Position numbers and translations under genes: made by a program. A DNA stretch of 5,401 bases from JALQUL01 sp964556425 (GTDB lineage Bacteria; Pseudomonadota; Gammaproteobacteria; Burkholderiales; Burkholderiaceae_C): NCBI GenBank assembly GCA_964556425.1, contig CAZKWC010000111.1, forward strand, positions 1 to 5,401, given 5' to 3'. How positions within the stretch are numbered: position 1 is the first letter of the stretch; the number at the start of each line of letters is the position of its first letter. The notes below the pieces were generated by a model, which made no database searches, had not been told where the DNA came from, and was given only the letters and a program-made list of their open reading frames with translations. Below are positions 4,989 to 5,401 of this stretch, piece after piece.

Positions 4989-5401
4989 TTTAAAATAGTG
5001 AGCTTCTATCCATAGCGCCACATTCACCAACCCAATCATCACTGGCACTTCAATTAAGGGTCCTATAACGGCTGCAAATGCTGCACCAGAATTAATGCCA
5101 AAAACTGCAATGGCGACAGCAATAGCCAATTCAAAATTATTACTAGAGGCAGTAAATGATAAGGTACAACTTCTTTGGTAATCAAAGCCTATTTTTTTAG
5201 TCATAAAAAATGTGATTAAAAACATTAGCACAAAGAAAATAATTAAAGGGATTCCAATTTTTGCTACATCTTGTGGCAGGGTCAAAATGAGTTGTCCTTT
5301 TAGGCTAAACATCAGCACAATAGTTAATAGCAAAGCCACCAAGGTGAGCTTGCCAATATGCGGGACAAATCGTTGGTAATACCATTCTTTACCTTTTACG
5401 C
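4983..5401 (-). CDS. acr3: ACR3-family arsenite efflux permease, C-terminal part (5' end outside window)
   Basis: The minus-strand frame is open from the right edge to the TAA at 4983, giving 138 visible residues of a family usually near 340-360. ACR3 proteins are inner-membrane exporters of As(OH)3 (some also antimonite), driven by the proton gradient. The visible part begins with KGKEWYYQRFVPHIGK (2-17), a cytoplasmic loop typical of the family, and then shows the last membrane helices, including the highly conserved FTASSNNFELAIAV (82-95), FGINSGAAFAAVIGPL (100-115) and the following EVPV with its conserved Glu (117-120). The gene does not start at the TTG at 5342; homology continues upstream of it. 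The subfamily is ACR3, not ArsB of the E. coli type. Other ars genes (arsR, arsC) would be expected to the right of the window. An AT-rich hairpin covers its end. Confidence 0.95.
   Translation of the reverse strand, partial: VKGKEWYYQRFVPHIGKLTLVALLLTIVLMFSLKGQLILTLPQDVAKIGIPLIIFFVLMFLITFFMTKKIGFDYQRSCTLSFTASSNNFELAIAVAIAVFGINSGAAFAAVIGPLIEVPVMIGLVNVALWIEAHYFKN

Noticed and set aside
5340..5342. TTG at 5342 as the start of a 119-residue protein
   Set aside because: ACR3-like sequence continues upstream without a stop to the right edge, so this is an internal Leu codon of a truncated gene.

Overview
The window reads as accessory chromosome or plasmid-type DNA from a Gram-negative proteobacterium, probably beta or gamma. 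The reasons are three exported periplasmic-type copper proteins, a multicopper oxidase tail and a CusF-like protein of the kind known from proteobacterial copper operons, and an ACR3 arsenite exporter. The exact genus cannot be read from the sequence. No tRNA, rRNA, CRISPR array or insertion sequence was found, and there is no gene-free stretch longer than 300 bases.

Layout. Positions 1-1793 (plus strand) hold a compact copper-handling operon: the C-terminal part of a multicopper oxidase cut by the left edge, a periplasmic cupredoxin with a complete type-1 copper site, and a small CusF-like copper chaperone. Gaps are 58 and 29 bases. Together they would oxidise and bind copper in the periplasm; an efflux system probably lies outside the left edge (inference). 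After a 103-base gap with nested inverted repeats comes a plus-strand EamA/DMT-family 10-TM transporter (1897-2814), visibly richer in GC than what follows. Everything from 2849 to the right edge is on the minus strand: a 71-residue DUF4287 protein with a perfect Shine-Dalgarno, a 271-residue bitopic membrane protein of unknown function, a zinc-ribbon protein with five membrane segments, and the C-terminal part of an ACR3 arsenite efflux permease cut by the right edge.

Signals. Two good minus-strand intrinsic terminators are visible (3155-3184 after the bitopic protein and 4048-4079 after the zinc-ribbon protein), plus an AT-rich hairpin spanning the acr3 stop (4957-4988). The 4048-4079 terminator ends only about 10 bases before the start codon of the next gene, which leaves that gene without an obvious promoter or ribosome binding site of its own. 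This suggests read-through or attenuation.

The ends are metal resistance genes (copper, arsenic), while the middle is a mixed-composition cargo. The least explained part is the AT-rich pair at 3222-4790. I saw no convincing evidence of a wholly new system, but that pair is the best candidate for a second look.
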